Source: Alphaproteobacteria bacterium (GTDB lineage: Bacteria > Pseudomonadota > Alphaproteobacteria > Rhodobacterales > Rhodobacteraceae). Taken from it: a stretch of DNA of 64,000 nucleotides. Numbering within the stretch: the stretch's first letter is position 1; each line of letters begins with the position of its first letter. Under the pieces are notes generated by a model, which was not told the DNA's origin, did not search any database, and saw only the letters and a list, made by a program, of their open reading frames with translations. Position numbers and translations under genes: made by a program. The stretch spans positions 124,001 through 188,000 of the forward strand of contig JAUHZO010000008.1 in the NCBI GenBank assembly GCA_030425925.1. The letters are read 5' to 3'. Positions 1 to 8,620 of the stretch are shown here, piece by piece.

Positions 1-279
1 GGCGTCGGCCCCGCCGGTCTCGATCTCTTCCTGTGCGGGCAGTTCGGCCCATTCATACTGCTCTTCGAGCGAATAGGGCTCCAGCACCACGCGCCATTCG
101 TCGATGGAGCCGGTGGGGCAGACCGGGATGCAATCCATGCAGAAATTGCAGGTCTCGGCATCCACCACGACGTTGTCATCGTTGTGCTGGATCGCGCCGA
201 TCGGGCAGGTCATCTCGCAGGTATAGCAGCGGATGCAGATTTCCGGGTCGATCAGATGCTGTTTGACCGGCTTGTTCAT
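1..279 (-). CDS. boxA: Benzoyl-CoA 2,3-epoxidase reductase subunit BoxA, N-terminal part (cut by window edge)
   Basis: The first 93 residues are visible; the C-terminus lies beyond base 1. The protein opens [18 protein letters not shown] and carries two 4Fe-4S ferredoxin motifs of the CxxCxxCxxxCP type ([12 protein letters not shown] and [12 protein letters not shown]) within residues 15-60, as in BoxA. BoxA is the NADPH/FAD/FeS reductase that feeds electrons to BoxB for aerobic epoxidation of benzoyl-CoA. The ATG shares one base with the stop of the small Cys-rich ORF upstream (TGATG), so the two are probably translationally coupled. It is the last gene visible in boxC-boxB-ORF-boxA. The FAD/NADPH part cannot be checked here. 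Confidence 0.93.
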   Translation of the reverse strand, partial: MNKPVKQHLIDPEICIRCYTCEMTCPIGAIQHNDDNVVVDAETCNFCMDCIPVCPTGSIDEWRVVLEPYSLEEQYEWAELPAQEEIETGGADA

Positions 280-443
280 CACGCCCCCCGGTGCAGGATG
301 GCGTCTGGCAGCGCCATGGCCTCGATCACCGCGGCACACAGCCCGCGGCAATTGTCGCAGCCGATGCAGCCGCCGATCTCGGTCAGGTCCCGCGCCACCG
401 CGGCCACGCGGGGTGCATGCCCCGTCTTGCGTTCGATTGTCAT
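279..443 (-). CDS. Small Cys-rich protein between boxB and boxA (54 aa), unknown function
   Basis: A 54-residue ORF beginning [12 protein letters not shown]. Its start is fixed by a good Shine-Dalgarno AGGAGG six bases upstream. The middle carries four closely spaced cysteines ([11 protein letters not shown]), resembling one half of a ferredoxin cluster motif but without the usual proline or a second cluster. The stop overlaps the boxA start by one base, a sign of coupled translation with the FeS-flavin reductase. I do not recognise a named family. It could bind metal or FeS for the BoxAB system, or be a remnant of a ferredoxin. The placement and ribosome binding site argue that it is a real gene. 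Confidence 0.6.
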   Translation of the reverse strand: MTIERKTGHAPRVAAVARDLTEIGGCIGCDNCRGLCAAVIEAMALPDAILHRGA

Positions 444-508
444 CGCGTGTCCTCCTGTTCGCGGGCCCGCTGCGCCCGCGCGCACGGCCCTCCTTCCGGC
501 GGAAGAAC

Positions 509-529
509 GGGCCCCGCAAACCGGGGCCC
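509..529 (-). promoter_or_regulatory. Intergenic GC hairpin after boxB
   Basis: A perfect 8-bp stem (GGGCCCCG / CGGGGCCC) with a five-base loop lies between the boxB stop and the small Cys-rich ORF. In the direction of transcription it is followed by GTTCTTCC rather than a real T-run. It is therefore more likely an mRNA-processing or partial attenuation hairpin that sets the boxB to boxA ratio than a full terminator. Confidence 0.5.
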
Positions 530-537
530 GCCTCACG

Positions 538-1989
538 TCAGGCCATGTGCAGCTTGACGTATTCGAAATCGCCCGGCTTGTTGTCGATGCCCACCTTCGG
601 CGGCGCGATCCAGCTGGCGAACTTGCCCGGCTCGTAGCACGGCTTCATCAGCGACTGGATGAAATCGCCATCCGCATGGGTCGGCAGCCATTCGGTCAGG
701 CCCTTGTCATAGGCCTCGCCCGACACGAGATTGCCCTCGGGGTCGAAGTTCTTGCCCGCGAAGATGCCGATCTTGCGGTTGAAGGCCTGGTGCGGCAGCT
801 TCAGCTCGAAGTCGATCCCGGCCTTCTCGATGGCCTTGTTCCAGCGCTTGATCCCGCCCGAGGCATCGCGGATATAGTCGTCGCGCAGCCGCATGTTGAT
901 CGCCGTCAGCGCCGGCACGTCGCGCTCCACCAGCCGGCCGTCGACGATGTCGAGCACCTTGTAGGTGTCGCCCGCCAGCCTGTGATCGTCCTCGATCCGC
1001 GTCTCCATGTAACGGCCCTTGATGCCCGCGTTGAAGGCGTTGGCCGCGTTGGTCGACACTTCCTGCCCGAAGAGGTCCAGCGAAAGCGTGTAGTGCAGGT
1101 TCAGCTTCTTCTGGATCGTCGGCAGGTCGATCACGCCCATGTCGCGGATCTTGTTGATGTCATAGGGATCCGAGATGCCGGCGTTCTTCATCGCGGTGCA
1201 GGTCGCCTCGATCGTGCGGCCCACCCCGGTTTCGCCCACGAACATGTGGTGCGCCTCTTCGGTCAGCATGAAGCGGCAGGTGCGGCTGAGCGGGTCAAAG
1301 CCCGATTGCGCCAGGCTTTCCAGCTGCATCTTGCCGTCGCGGTCGGTGAAATAGGTGAACATGAAGAAGGACAGCCAGTCCGGCGTTTCCTCGTTGAAAG
1401 CGCCCAGCATGCGCGGCGCCTCTTCCGAACCGGACGAGCGGCGCAGCAGGTCATCCGCCTCTTCGCGGCCGTCCTTGCCGAAATACTTGAACAGCAGGTA
1501 GACCATGGCCCAGAGGTGACGGCCCTCTTCGACATTGACCTGGAAGAGGTTGCGCATGTCATAGAGGCTGGGCGCGGTGAGGCCGAGGAAGCGCTGCTGC
1601 TCGACCGAGCCCGGCTCGGTATCGCCCTGGATCACGATCAGACGCTTGAGAAGGTTGCGGTATTCGCCCGGCACTTCCTGCCAGGCCAGCTCGCCCGCAT
1701 GTTCGCCGCAGGGGATGCGGCGGTCTTCGACCTGGGGGGCCAGCAGGACGCCCCAGCGGTATTCCGGCATCTTGACGTAGTCGAACTTGGCCCAGCCCTT
1801 GGGATCGACGCTGACCGCGGTGCGCAGATAGACCATCGATTCCTGGAAGTTCTGCGGGATCAGGTCGTTCCACCAGTTGATGTAACCGGGATGCCATTTC
1901 TCCAGCGCCTTCAGCACCTTCTTGTCCGACGACAGGCCCACGTTGTTGGGGATCTGCGTGTCGTAACTCACATTGATCAGGTCGAGCAT
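538..1989 (-). CDS. boxB: Benzoyl-CoA 2,3-epoxidase oxygenase subunit BoxB
   Basis: A 483-residue class I di-iron oxygenase that forms 2,3-epoxybenzoyl-CoA from benzoyl-CoA and O2 with electrons from BoxA. Two helix motifs typical of di-iron proteins are present: EEGRHLW (E155, H158) and TEEAHH (E245, H248). With E125 and D216 they match the ligand set E/E/H and D/E/H known for Azoarcus BoxB at a constant offset of five residues. Length is normal for the family. It lies 83 bases downstream of boxC, a gap filled by a paired palindromic repeat, and is followed by a GC hairpin before the next ORF. The call is secure because boxC, boxA and a benzoate-CoA ligase surround it. Confidence 0.97.
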   Translation of the reverse strand: MLDLINVSYDTQIPNNVGLSSDKKVLKALEKWHPGYINWWNDLIPQNFQESMVYLRTAVSVDPKGWAKFDYVKMPEYRWGVLLAPQVEDRRIPCGEHAGELAWQEVPGEYRNLLKRLIVIQGDTEPGSVEQQRFLGLTAPSLYDMRNLFQVNVEEGRHLWAMVYLLFKYFGKDGREEADDLLRRSSGSEEAPRMLGAFNEETPDWLSFFMFTYFTDRDGKMQLESLAQSGFDPLSRTCRFMLTEEAHHMFVGETGVGRTIEATCTAMKNAGISDPYDINKIRDMGVIDLPTIQKKLNLHYTLSLDLFGQEVSTNAANAFNAGIKGRYMETRIEDDHRLAGDTYKVLDIVDGRLVERDVPALTAINMRLRDDYIRDASGGIKRWNKAIEKAGIDFELKLPHQAFNRKIGIFAGKNFDPEGNLVSGEAYDKGLTEWLPTHADGDFIQSLMKPCYEPGKFASWIAPPKVGIDNKPGDFEYVKLHMA

Positions 1990-2003
1990 CGTTCTTCCTC
2001 CAT

Positions 2004-2064
2004 GCGGCGGGGAGATCCCCGCCCTACAGTTGCACGCCGCGTAGGGCGGGGTTTACCCCGCCGC
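2004..2064. repeat. Paired palindromic repeat (GTAGGGCGGGG type) between boxC and boxB
   Basis: Two 24-base hairpin units lie in inverted orientation with a 13-base spacer. Unit 2004-2027 runs from GCGGCGGGG through a 4-base loop to CCCCGCCCTAC. Unit 2041-2064 is its near-perfect reverse complement, starting GTAGGGCGGGG. Each unit folds on itself and the pair can form one long stem. Related units occur at 35294-35319 and 62929-62987, so this is a dispersed intergenic repeat. It may stabilise boxC mRNA against boxB. Confidence 0.85.
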
Positions 2065-2072
2065 ACCCGGCC

Positions 2073-3734
2073 TCAGACACGTTCCATGTTGTAGTCGCCG
2101 CGCACGCCCGTCCCGTAGCGCTGCAGCGCGCCGTCCGGGCCGACCGCGTTGGGGCGGTTGAAGATCCAGTTCTGCCAGGCGGTCAGGCGGCCAAAGATCC
2201 GGGTCTCCATCGTCTCGGGGCCGGCAAAGCGCAGGTTCGCCTCCATGCCGGTCAGCGCGTCCGGGCTGAACGAGGCGCGCTCTTCCAGCATCACGCGGAT
2301 CTCGTCTTCCCAGTCGATATCGTCGAGGATCATGGTCACAAGGCCCTTTTCCTCGGCCTCTTCCGCCTCCAGCGGCTCGCCGATGGCGGCGCGCGCGGCC
2401 TCGACGGCCTCCGGCTCACCCAGGAAACGGGTTTCCAGACGGGTCAACCCGTTGCCCATGGGCACGGGTCCGAAATTCGCCTCTGTCAGGGTGACGGTCG
2501 CGATCGGGCGGTTGTCGCCATCAAACTCGTCTTCCATCATGTAGCTGCGGTCGGACGCAAAGAGCAGCTCGGCCAGAAGCCCGGTATAGCACGACCCGTG
2601 CTCCACCAGCGCCACCATCGAGCGCGAGGTCACGTCGACCCGCTTCAGCACCCGCTTCCAGTATTGCAGCACCTCGTTCGCCAGCCAATGGTCACGGTTG
2701 GCCATCAGCAGCGCTTCGTGGGCGGCGTATTGCTCGGGATCGCCCTGGGTCTGCCAGACGATCAGGCCCAGCTCCATCTCGTTGAGGCGCAGGTGCAGGA
2801 TCGCGTCGTCCAGTTCGCGGGCGAGACGCAGCATATAGGCCTGCGCACCCTGCGCGGTGAACGCCGCCATGTCGGCCGGCGCGTCCTCCTCGGGGCCCTT
2901 GAGCGTGATCGTCACCTTGCGCGCCGCGCGGTCGGCGGCAACCTCGACGGTCGAATAGGTGACAGAGCCGTCGTCGTGGAACGTCCGGTCCAGCGGGGTC
3001 AGCGCGATGCCTTCGGCCACGTCCGGCTTTTTCGAGGCGGCGGCGAATTCCCTGGCGCGCTCGACCACGGTGTCGTCGAATTTCGAATTCGGGATCACCT
3101 CGTCCACCAGACGCCACTCCTGCGCGCGCTTGCCGCGCACGCCCTCTTCGGTGGCGCAGAACACGTCGGCCCGGTCGCGGCGCACCTTGCGCTTGTCGGT
3201 GACGCGGGTCAGACCGCCGGTGCCCGGCAGCACGGCCAGCAGCGGCGCTTCGGGCAGCGACACGGCGGATGAGCTGTCATCGGTCAGCATGATGTAGTTG
3301 CAGGCCAGCGCCAGCTCATAGCCGCCGCCCGCGCAAGAGCCCTTGACCGCGCAGATGTATTTCTGACCGCTGTCGTCTTCGGCCGCCTCGAAGGTGTTGC
3401 GCGTCTCGTTGGTGAACTTGCAGAAGTTCACCTTGTGGCTGTGCGCAGCCCCGCCCAGCATCCGGATGTTGGCGCCGGCGCAGAACACCTTGTCCTTGCC
3501 CGAGCGCATGACCACCACCTTGACCTCGGGATGTTCGAACCGCATGCGCTGGACGATGTCCGCCAGTTCGATATCGACGCCCAGATCGTAGGAATTGAGC
3601 TTCAGCAGGTAGCCGTCGAACAGCCCGCCGTTCTCGTCCACATCCATGTAGAGATTGGCCACCGGTCCATCATAGTCGACCCGCCAATGGCGGTATGCAG
3701 ATGGATCGACCTGAAAGTCGATGCGTTTGGTCAT
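2073..3734 (-). CDS. boxC: 2,3-epoxybenzoyl-CoA dihydrolase BoxC
   Basis: A 553-residue crotonase-superfamily protein with the double enoyl-CoA-hydratase-like layout of BoxC, which opens the ring of 2,3-epoxybenzoyl-CoA to 3,4-dehydroadipyl-CoA semialdehyde and formate. The N-terminal crotonase region holds the oxyanion-hole-like stretches KDKVFCAGANI and KGSCAGGGYELALAC (about residues 80-150). A second crotonase-like region follows around residues 330-450. It starts with ATG after a clear GGGAGG site and has its own promoter with a palindrome on the -10 box. It is the first gene of the boxC-boxB-ORF-boxA unit. Confidence 0.96.
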   Translation of the reverse strand: MTKRIDFQVDPSAYRHWRVDYDGPVANLYMDVDENGGLFDGYLLKLNSYDLGVDIELADIVQRMRFEHPEVKVVVMRSGKDKVFCAGANIRMLGGAAHSHKVNFCKFTNETRNTFEAAEDDSGQKYICAVKGSCAGGGYELALACNYIMLTDDSSSAVSLPEAPLLAVLPGTGGLTRVTDKRKVRRDRADVFCATEEGVRGKRAQEWRLVDEVIPNSKFDDTVVERAREFAAASKKPDVAEGIALTPLDRTFHDDGSVTYSTVEVAADRAARKVTITLKGPEEDAPADMAAFTAQGAQAYMLRLARELDDAILHLRLNEMELGLIVWQTQGDPEQYAAHEALLMANRDHWLANEVLQYWKRVLKRVDVTSRSMVALVEHGSCYTGLLAELLFASDRSYMMEDEFDGDNRPIATVTLTEANFGPVPMGNGLTRLETRFLGEPEAVEAARAAIGEPLEAEEAEEKGLVTMILDDIDWEDEIRVMLEERASFSPDALTGMEANLRFAGPETMETRIFGRLTAWQNWIFNRPNAVGPDGALQRYGTGVRGDYNMERV

Positions 3735-3740
3735 GTGGGC

Positions 3741-3800
3741 CTCCCTGTCCTCTTTGATGCACTATAGTGCGTGAATGGTGATCCGTAAAGCCGCTCAGGG
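3741..3800 (-). promoter_or_regulatory. boxC promoter with GCACTATAGTGC operator
   Basis: On the minus strand a -35-like TTTACG is followed after 17 bases by TATAGT, then the GGGAGG ribosome site and the boxC ATG. The -10 sequence lies inside a perfect 12-base palindrome GCACTATAGTGC (3759-3770), extended as TGCA-N6-TGCG. Variants of this palindrome overlap the -10 regions upstream of the benzoate-CoA ligase (6779-6790) and the first TRAP receptor (14070-14081). That fits a repressor of the BoxR/BzdR kind, for which TGCA-containing operators are known; assignment to BoxR is inference. Confidence 0.7.
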
Positions 3801-3875
3801 GAAAATATGCAGCGGTTTGGCATGATAAATAGATATATACTTCATGGGTTTGCGCCTCGGGATCTGGATTATGTA

Positions 3876-4295
3876 TTATATTGCACAATTCAATCCAGAA
3901 TCACCCCAAAGCCCTGCCACCTCGTCCCGCGTCATCCCCAGCACCACCGCACCGCCGCGCGAGAACGCCTCGGAAAGCTGCGCCTGTGCCAGCGCGGCCA
4001 GCCGCGCCGCCGCCTGCGGGCGATCCATGTTCCGCTTCAGCCGCGCATTGGCGATCTGGATCACGCCCTGCACCAGGCAGCGCTCGGCCGAGTTGGGAGG
4101 AGCGGCCAGCCAGGCGGCCTCCAGCACCTCATGCGCCTCCCAGAAATAGCCGTCGCGCAACAGGCCCAGACCTGCGCGCCACGCGGTGCAGCGCGCCAGC
4201 GGGCCATCGGTGCCTTTCAGCGCATCATAGGCGCCCTCCGGCGGCCGGGGCGTCTGCCCCGGCACATAGGCTTGCGCCGGGCGCAGGTCGCTCAC
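3876..4295 (-). CDS. DUF309 family protein
   Basis: A 139-residue protein with the DUF309 signature FWEAHEVLEAAW in the middle (about residues 50-62), followed by an all-helical stretch (CLVQGVIQIANARLKRN) typical of the family. The start is a GTG that overlaps the stop of the alpha/beta hydrolase (GTGA), giving a coupled pair. Longer readings upstream would run antiparallel through the hydrolase in another frame and have no family support. The function of DUF309 is unknown. Its position at the end of the ligase-hydrolase operon suggests an accessory role in benzoate use, but this is inference. Confidence 0.85.
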   Translation of the reverse strand: MSDLRPAQAYVPGQTPRPPEGAYDALKGTDGPLARCTAWRAGLGLLRDGYFWEAHEVLEAAWLAAPPNSAERCLVQGVIQIANARLKRNMDRPQAAARLAALAQAQLSEAFSRGGAVVLGMTRDEVAGLWGDSGLNCAI

Positions 4296-5110
4296 GCGGC
4301 TTCGACCTCGGCCGCTTCGATCCGGTCCAGCCGGGTCAGGAACTCGGCCACCGCCGCCAGCACGGCCTCGGGCTGCTCGGCATGCGGCGCGTGGCGGCAT
4401 CCGTCCAGGATCAGCGTGTCGACCGGCGCGTAAGAGCGGGTTTCGATCTCTTCGATCTGGGCCAGCGTGCCGTACTGATCGTCGCGCCCCTGGATGGCCA
4501 GTGTCGGGATGCGCAGATAGTCGATGACCTCGCTCACATCCCATTTGGCAAATTCCGGATGCAGCCAGGCATCGTTCCAGCCGCGGAACGTGTTGTCGGG
4601 ATCATCATGATACTTCATCATCTTTTCCCGTAGATCCCCGGTCTCGAACGCGACCCTGGCCTGCGCGATCTCGGCAAGGCCCATCTCTTCGGTGAAGAAA
4701 TGCGGTGCCATCAGGATCAGCCCGCGCACGCGGTGATCCTCGATCGAACCGGCATAGATCGCGGCGATGGTGGCCCCGTCGGAATGGCCCATCAGGACGC
4801 CGCTGCGAAAGCCGATGGTCTCCAGCAGCCCGGGCAGCACCTCCACCGCCTCGCGCGTCATGTAGTCCAGCGGGCGCGGCAGATCGGCGGGATCGGACTT
4901 CCCGTAACCTGCCCGCGACCACACGAACACGCCCTTGCCCGTCGCCTCGGCCAGACGCTGCGGGAAATCCCGCCAGAGCGCCAGGCAGCCCAACCCCTCG
5001 TGCAACAGCACGATGGTCGATGCCTCGGCAGGCGACGGACCGAAACACTGGCATTCCAATGTCTTGCCGCCCGCAGTCAAAGTTCCGCTTGCACCGTCCT
5101 GCCAGTCCAT
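4292..5110 (-). CDS. Alpha/beta-fold hydrolase of the box cluster
   Basis: A 272-residue alpha/beta hydrolase. The nucleophile elbow GHSDG is in the middle, an HEGLG oxyanion region and a WSRAGYGKSDP strand-turn are N-terminal, and the catalytic histidine is likely in DGCRHAPHAEQP near the C-terminus. The ATG shares one base with the stop of the benzoate-CoA ligase (TGATG) and its own stop overlaps the DUF309 GTG. The substrate is unknown. A plausible role is hydrolysis of an acyl-CoA or of a lactone formed by dead-end isomerisation of box intermediates. No boxD aldehyde dehydrogenase is visible in this part of the cluster. Confidence 0.88.
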   Translation of the reverse strand: MDWQDGASGTLTAGGKTLECQCFGPSPAEASTIVLLHEGLGCLALWRDFPQRLAEATGKGVFVWSRAGYGKSDPADLPRPLDYMTREAVEVLPGLLETIGFRSGVLMGHSDGATIAAIYAGSIEDHRVRGLILMAPHFFTEEMGLAEIAQARVAFETGDLREKMMKYHDDPDNTFRGWNDAWLHPEFAKWDVSEVIDYLRIPTLAIQGRDDQYGTLAQIEEIETRSYAPVDTLILDGCRHAPHAEQPEAVLAAVAEFLTRLDRIEAAEVEAA

Positions 5111-6651
5111 CACGCCATCTCCCTCAGCTTGAAGCGCTGGATCTTGCCCGTCGCCGTCTTGGGCAGATCGTCCACGACCTCGATCCAGCGGGGGTATTTC
5201 CATGCCCCCACCCGTTCCTTCACGAAATCCTTCAGCGCGCCCACCGTTTCCTCGGGCTGCGCGCCCGTCTTAAGCACGATATAGGCCATGGGCTTTTCCA
5301 GCCCCTCCGCATCCCGCCGCGGGACAACGGCGGCTTCCAGCACGCCGGGATGGGCGATCAGCGCCTGTTCCACCTCGAACGGGCTGAGCCAGATGCCCGA
5401 TACCTTGAACATGTCGTCGGTGCGCCCGCAATAGATGTAGCGGCCCTCCTCCGTGATCTCGTACTTGTCGCCGGTGCGCGTCCATTCTCCTTCGAAGGTC
5501 GCGCGGCTCTTGTCGCGCTTGTTCCAGTAGCCATCGGCGGCAGAGGCCCCGCGCACCAGCAACTCGCCGACCTCGCCGGGCTTGATCTCGGCCCCGGATT
5601 CGTCCACGCAGCGCAGCTCGTACCCCGGCACCGGCAGGCCGGAGGTGCCATAGACCACGTCGCCGGGCCGGTTCGACAGGAAGATGTGCAACATCTCGGT
5701 GCTGCCAACGCCGTCGAGAATGTCCACACCCCACAACTGCCGCCACTTGACACCGATCTCTTCGGGTAGGGCCTCGCCCGCGGAAATGCACATGCGCAGC
5801 TGTGCGTCCGGCACGCCATTGGTTTCCAGGTGATGCACGGTCGCCGCGTACAGCGTTGGGACACCACAGAAAATCGTGGGCCTTTCCTCGGCGATGATGT
5901 TGGTCACCACTTCCGGCGTGGGCCGCCCGTTGAACAGCACCGTCGTGGCCCCCACCGACATCGGGAAGGTCATGGCGTTGCCCAGGCCGTAGGCAAAGAA
6001 GATCTTGGCCACCGAATAGACGACATCGTCCTCGCGCACGCCCAGCACCTGCGCGCCATAGGTGTCGGCGGTGGCCTTCAGCGCCGCGTGCACGTGCCGG
6101 ACGCCCTTGGGCTGACCGGTGGAGCCGGAGGAATAGAGCCAGAAGGCACAGTCATCCTCCCCCACCTCGCGCGCCGGGGCCGGGGTGGCCCCGTCAAGAA
6201 AGGCCTCGTAAGACGTCGCCCCGTCGGGCGTCTCGCCGCCGATGACGATGACCTTGCGCAGATGTGCGTTGCCGGCGGCGGCGGGGCCCACCACCTGCCA
6301 CAATTCGTGGCTGACGATCAAGCAGGTGGCGCGGCTGTCGCGCAGGATGAAGTCGTAAACCGGCGTGGCCAGAAGCGTGTTCAGCGCCACCGGGATCACC
6401 CCGGCCTTGAGCCCGCCCCAGAAGATCTCGGGATATTCGATCTGGTCGAGGATGATGCAGGCGACGCGCTCTTCGGGGCGGATATCGGCGCGCCGGAAGG
6501 CCCCGGCGACCAGGTCGCTGCGCGCGGCCAGTTGGCCATAGGTGAGGCTGCGCCGGGCACCGGCGGCCTCGCGAAAGGCGGTCTTGTCCGCGCGCCCCTG
6601 GCCGATGTGACGATCCACGAAATGGAGCGCGGCGTTCTGGTTGTCGGTCAT
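5110..6651 (-). CDS. Benzoate-CoA ligase
   Basis: A 513-residue AMP-forming acyl-CoA ligase of the benzoate-CoA ligase family. The phosphate-binding loop SSGSTGQPKGV is at residues 174-184, the region GVPTLYAATVHHLE is typical of the aryl-CoA ligases, and the catalytic lysine is K503 in TATGKIQRFKLR. It activates benzoate to benzoyl-CoA, the substrate of BoxAB. The start MTDNQNAAL is preferred to in-frame starts further upstream because it gives the normal family length and leaves the promoter with its TGCA operators outside the gene. It heads the operon ligase-hydrolase-DUF309. Confidence 0.95.
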   Translation of the reverse strand: MTDNQNAALHFVDRHIGQGRADKTAFREAAGARRSLTYGQLAARSDLVAGAFRRADIRPEERVACIILDQIEYPEIFWGGLKAGVIPVALNTLLATPVYDFILRDSRATCLIVSHELWQVVGPAAAGNAHLRKVIVIGGETPDGATSYEAFLDGATPAPAREVGEDDCAFWLYSSGSTGQPKGVRHVHAALKATADTYGAQVLGVREDDVVYSVAKIFFAYGLGNAMTFPMSVGATTVLFNGRPTPEVVTNIIAEERPTIFCGVPTLYAATVHHLETNGVPDAQLRMCISAGEALPEEIGVKWRQLWGVDILDGVGSTEMLHIFLSNRPGDVVYGTSGLPVPGYELRCVDESGAEIKPGEVGELLVRGASAADGYWNKRDKSRATFEGEWTRTGDKYEITEEGRYIYCGRTDDMFKVSGIWLSPFEVEQALIAHPGVLEAAVVPRRDAEGLEKPMAYIVLKTGAQPEETVGALKDFVKERVGAWKYPRWIEVVDDLPKTATGKIQRFKLREMA

Positions 6652-6724
6652 TCTGTCCTCCCGTGTTCCGGCGCTCGGCCGGACGCGCGTCCGTTCCTTT
6701 GCGGAATTCGTGACTCGCGCTGGT

Positions 6725-6795
6725 GACTTATAATGCACATCACATGCCGTCAGACAAGTCCGCTCGACCCCCGTCAATGCACTTTAATGCACAAA
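6725..6795 (-). promoter_or_regulatory. Benzoate-CoA ligase promoter with TGCA operators
   Basis: The 172-base gap upstream of the ligase holds TGCA-CTTTAA-TGCA (6778-6791), a version of the boxC operator, and a second half site TGCA at 6734-6737. On the minus strand a -35-like TTGTCT and -10-like ATTATA are 17 bases apart, and the second TGCA abuts the -10. The larger operator would then sit just upstream of the -35. The layout is compatible with repression by the same regulator as boxC. Confidence 0.6.
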
Positions 6796-6823
6796 AATAG
6801 GTATTTGACATAACCATTATGCG

Positions 6824-8620
6824 CTATACCTTTTGCACCGCGGCATCCGCATCGTCGTAAAGCCGCTCCAGCAGCGCCGCGCGGCGGGTCAGGATCTTGC
6901 GGAAGTTCAGGTTGCCCTTGGCCGTCATCTCGCCATCCCCCATCGAGGGCGGTTCGGCCAGCACGATCAGCCGCGTCACCCGCGTGGCGGACCCCTGCCC
7001 CTTGCGCGGCACAAGCCGCGCCGCCAGCGCCTGCCCAAGATCCGGCGCCAACAGCGCGCCACGATCCTCGCGCAGGTCGCCCATGGCCAGCGCCTCCTGC
7101 GAGGGGAAGATCATCAGGCCGATTTCGGCACGATCCGCCCCGCACACCACCAGATCCTGCACCAGTGGCCCCAGGTCTGCCAGCAGGTCCAGCCGCAGGT
7201 TGGCGGCGCGTACCCAGGTGCCGGTCATCAGCTTGAAATCCTCCGAGATGCGGCCATCGAACCGCATCCCCTTGGTCAGATCGTCCGCGTCCACGAATTT
7301 CACCGCGTCGCCGGTGATGAAAAACCCTTCACCGTCAAACGCCTCGGCGGTCTTCTCCGGATCGTTCAGGTAGCCCGGCATGATGTTGGGCCCGCGCACG
7401 CGGATCTCGCAGCGCATGTCTTCGTCCGGGATCAGCTTGACGTCGACCCCCGTCATCGGCACGCCGATGATGCCCGACATCGTGGTCGGTTCGTGCTGGA
7501 TCAGGCAGGCCGGGCCGGTCTCTGTCAGCCCCCAGGACGAGGTGAACAGCGGCACGTCGCCCCGCACCTCGCGCGCCATCGCCTCCAGATCGGCCCAGAC
7601 ATCCTGCGGCAGCGAAGCGCCGGCATAAAACAGCATGTCGAGGTTGTCGAAATAGCTCTGGCGCAGGGCGGTGTCGGCGCGCATTGCGTCGCGCAGCATG
7701 GCAAAGCCCACCGGCACGTTGAACGCCAGCGTGCCCGACATCAGGCGGTTGTTCTCGATCGTGGTCTCGACCAGCGCCTTGACCGGCTTGCCGCCATCCA
7801 CGTAAAGGCTGCCGCCATTGGCCAGCATCATGTTGAAATTGTGCGACCCGCCAAAGACGTGGTTCCACGGCAGCCAATCCACGATCCGCGGCGGATGGGT
7901 GCGCAGAAAGGGCAGCGCGTCGGCGATCTGCGTCTGGTTGGCGCACATCATGCGGTGCGTGGTGACGACGCCCTTGGGGTGCGAGGTGGAGCCCGAGGTC
8001 ATCAGGTATTTCGCAACCGTGTCGGGGCCCACCCGCGCCGCCGCCGCGTCCACCTCATCCGTGCCGCCCCCCAGGAGGCTTTCAAAGGCTGTCAGCCCCT
8101 CCGGCACGTTCCGCGAGACCACCTTTTCCACCCCGTCGAACAGGTCCATCCCCAGCGCCGCGCCGAATTTCGCGCCGTCCTCGGCAAAGACCATGCGCGG
8201 CTGCACCAGTTCGGCGCAGTGGCGCAATTGGGCGTTGGCCGCCGGGATCAGGGCGTATTGCTCGGCCAGCGGCACGATGGGCACGCCCACGTAATGCGCC
8301 GCCAGCATCAAGAGGCCATGATCCACCCCGTTGCCCGAGATCACGAGGATCGGCGTGTCCGGCCCCATCCCGCGCGCCAGAAGGCTGCCCGCCAGCGCGC
8401 GCACCTGTGCGCGGGTTTCAGCATAGCCGAGTTCGCGCCAGCCCGGCCCGCTGCGTTCGGCGATGAAGACGCGGTCGGGGGCCTCGACGGCCCAATGATC
8501 CAGCCAGTCACCGGCCTTCTGGGCCACCGGCCCCATCTGATAGCCCGAGCGCAGCAGGATGCTGCCGTCGGGCCGGTCCTCGCGGCGGACGCTGTGCGCC
8601 CGGTACTTGCTGTCGCTCAT
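6824..8620 (-). CDS. Feruloyl-CoA synthase-like acyl-CoA ligase
   Basis: A 598-residue AMP-forming ligase that resembles feruloyl-CoA synthases in length and motifs: MTSGSTSHPKGVVTTH as phosphate loop, WLPWNHVFGGSHNFN, and SSWGLTETGPACL. The C-terminal lysine is in GEMTAKGNLNFRK. It probably activates a hydroxycinnamate or related aryl acid to the CoA ester. The ATG overlaps the stop of the MarR gene (ATGA). The usual partner, feruloyl-CoA hydratase/lyase, is absent here; an SDR dehydrogenase and a TRAP transporter share the operon instead, so the exact acid is uncertain. Confidence 0.85.
   Translation of the reverse strand: MSDSKYRAHSVRREDRPDGSILLRSGYQMGPVAQKAGDWLDHWAVEAPDRVFIAERSGPGWRELGYAETRAQVRALAGSLLARGMGPDTPILVISGNGVDHGLLMLAAHYVGVPIVPLAEQYALIPAANAQLRHCAELVQPRMVFAEDGAKFGAALGMDLFDGVEKVVSRNVPEGLTAFESLLGGGTDEVDAAAARVGPDTVAKYLMTSGSTSHPKGVVTTHRMMCANQTQIADALPFLRTHPPRIVDWLPWNHVFGGSHNFNMMLANGGSLYVDGGKPVKALVETTIENNRLMSGTLAFNVPVGFAMLRDAMRADTALRQSYFDNLDMLFYAGASLPQDVWADLEAMAREVRGDVPLFTSSWGLTETGPACLIQHEPTTMSGIIGVPMTGVDVKLIPDEDMRCEIRVRGPNIMPGYLNDPEKTAEAFDGEGFFITGDAVKFVDADDLTKGMRFDGRISEDFKLMTGTWVRAANLRLDLLADLGPLVQDLVVCGADRAEIGLMIFPSQEALAMGDLREDRGALLAPDLGQALAARLVPRKGQGSATRVTRLIVLAEPPSMGDGEMTAKGNLNFRKILTRRAALLERLYDDADAAVQKV

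Noticed and set aside
184-2094. 636-codon plus-strand frame opposite boxA and boxB
   Set aside because: boxB with intact di-iron ligands lies on the minus strand; the frame has no recognisable domain.
3876-4544. Longer DUF309 reading frame starting at 4544
   Set aside because: The upstream part runs over the alpha/beta hydrolase in another frame and lacks family sequence; GTG 4295 with the GTGA overlap fits.
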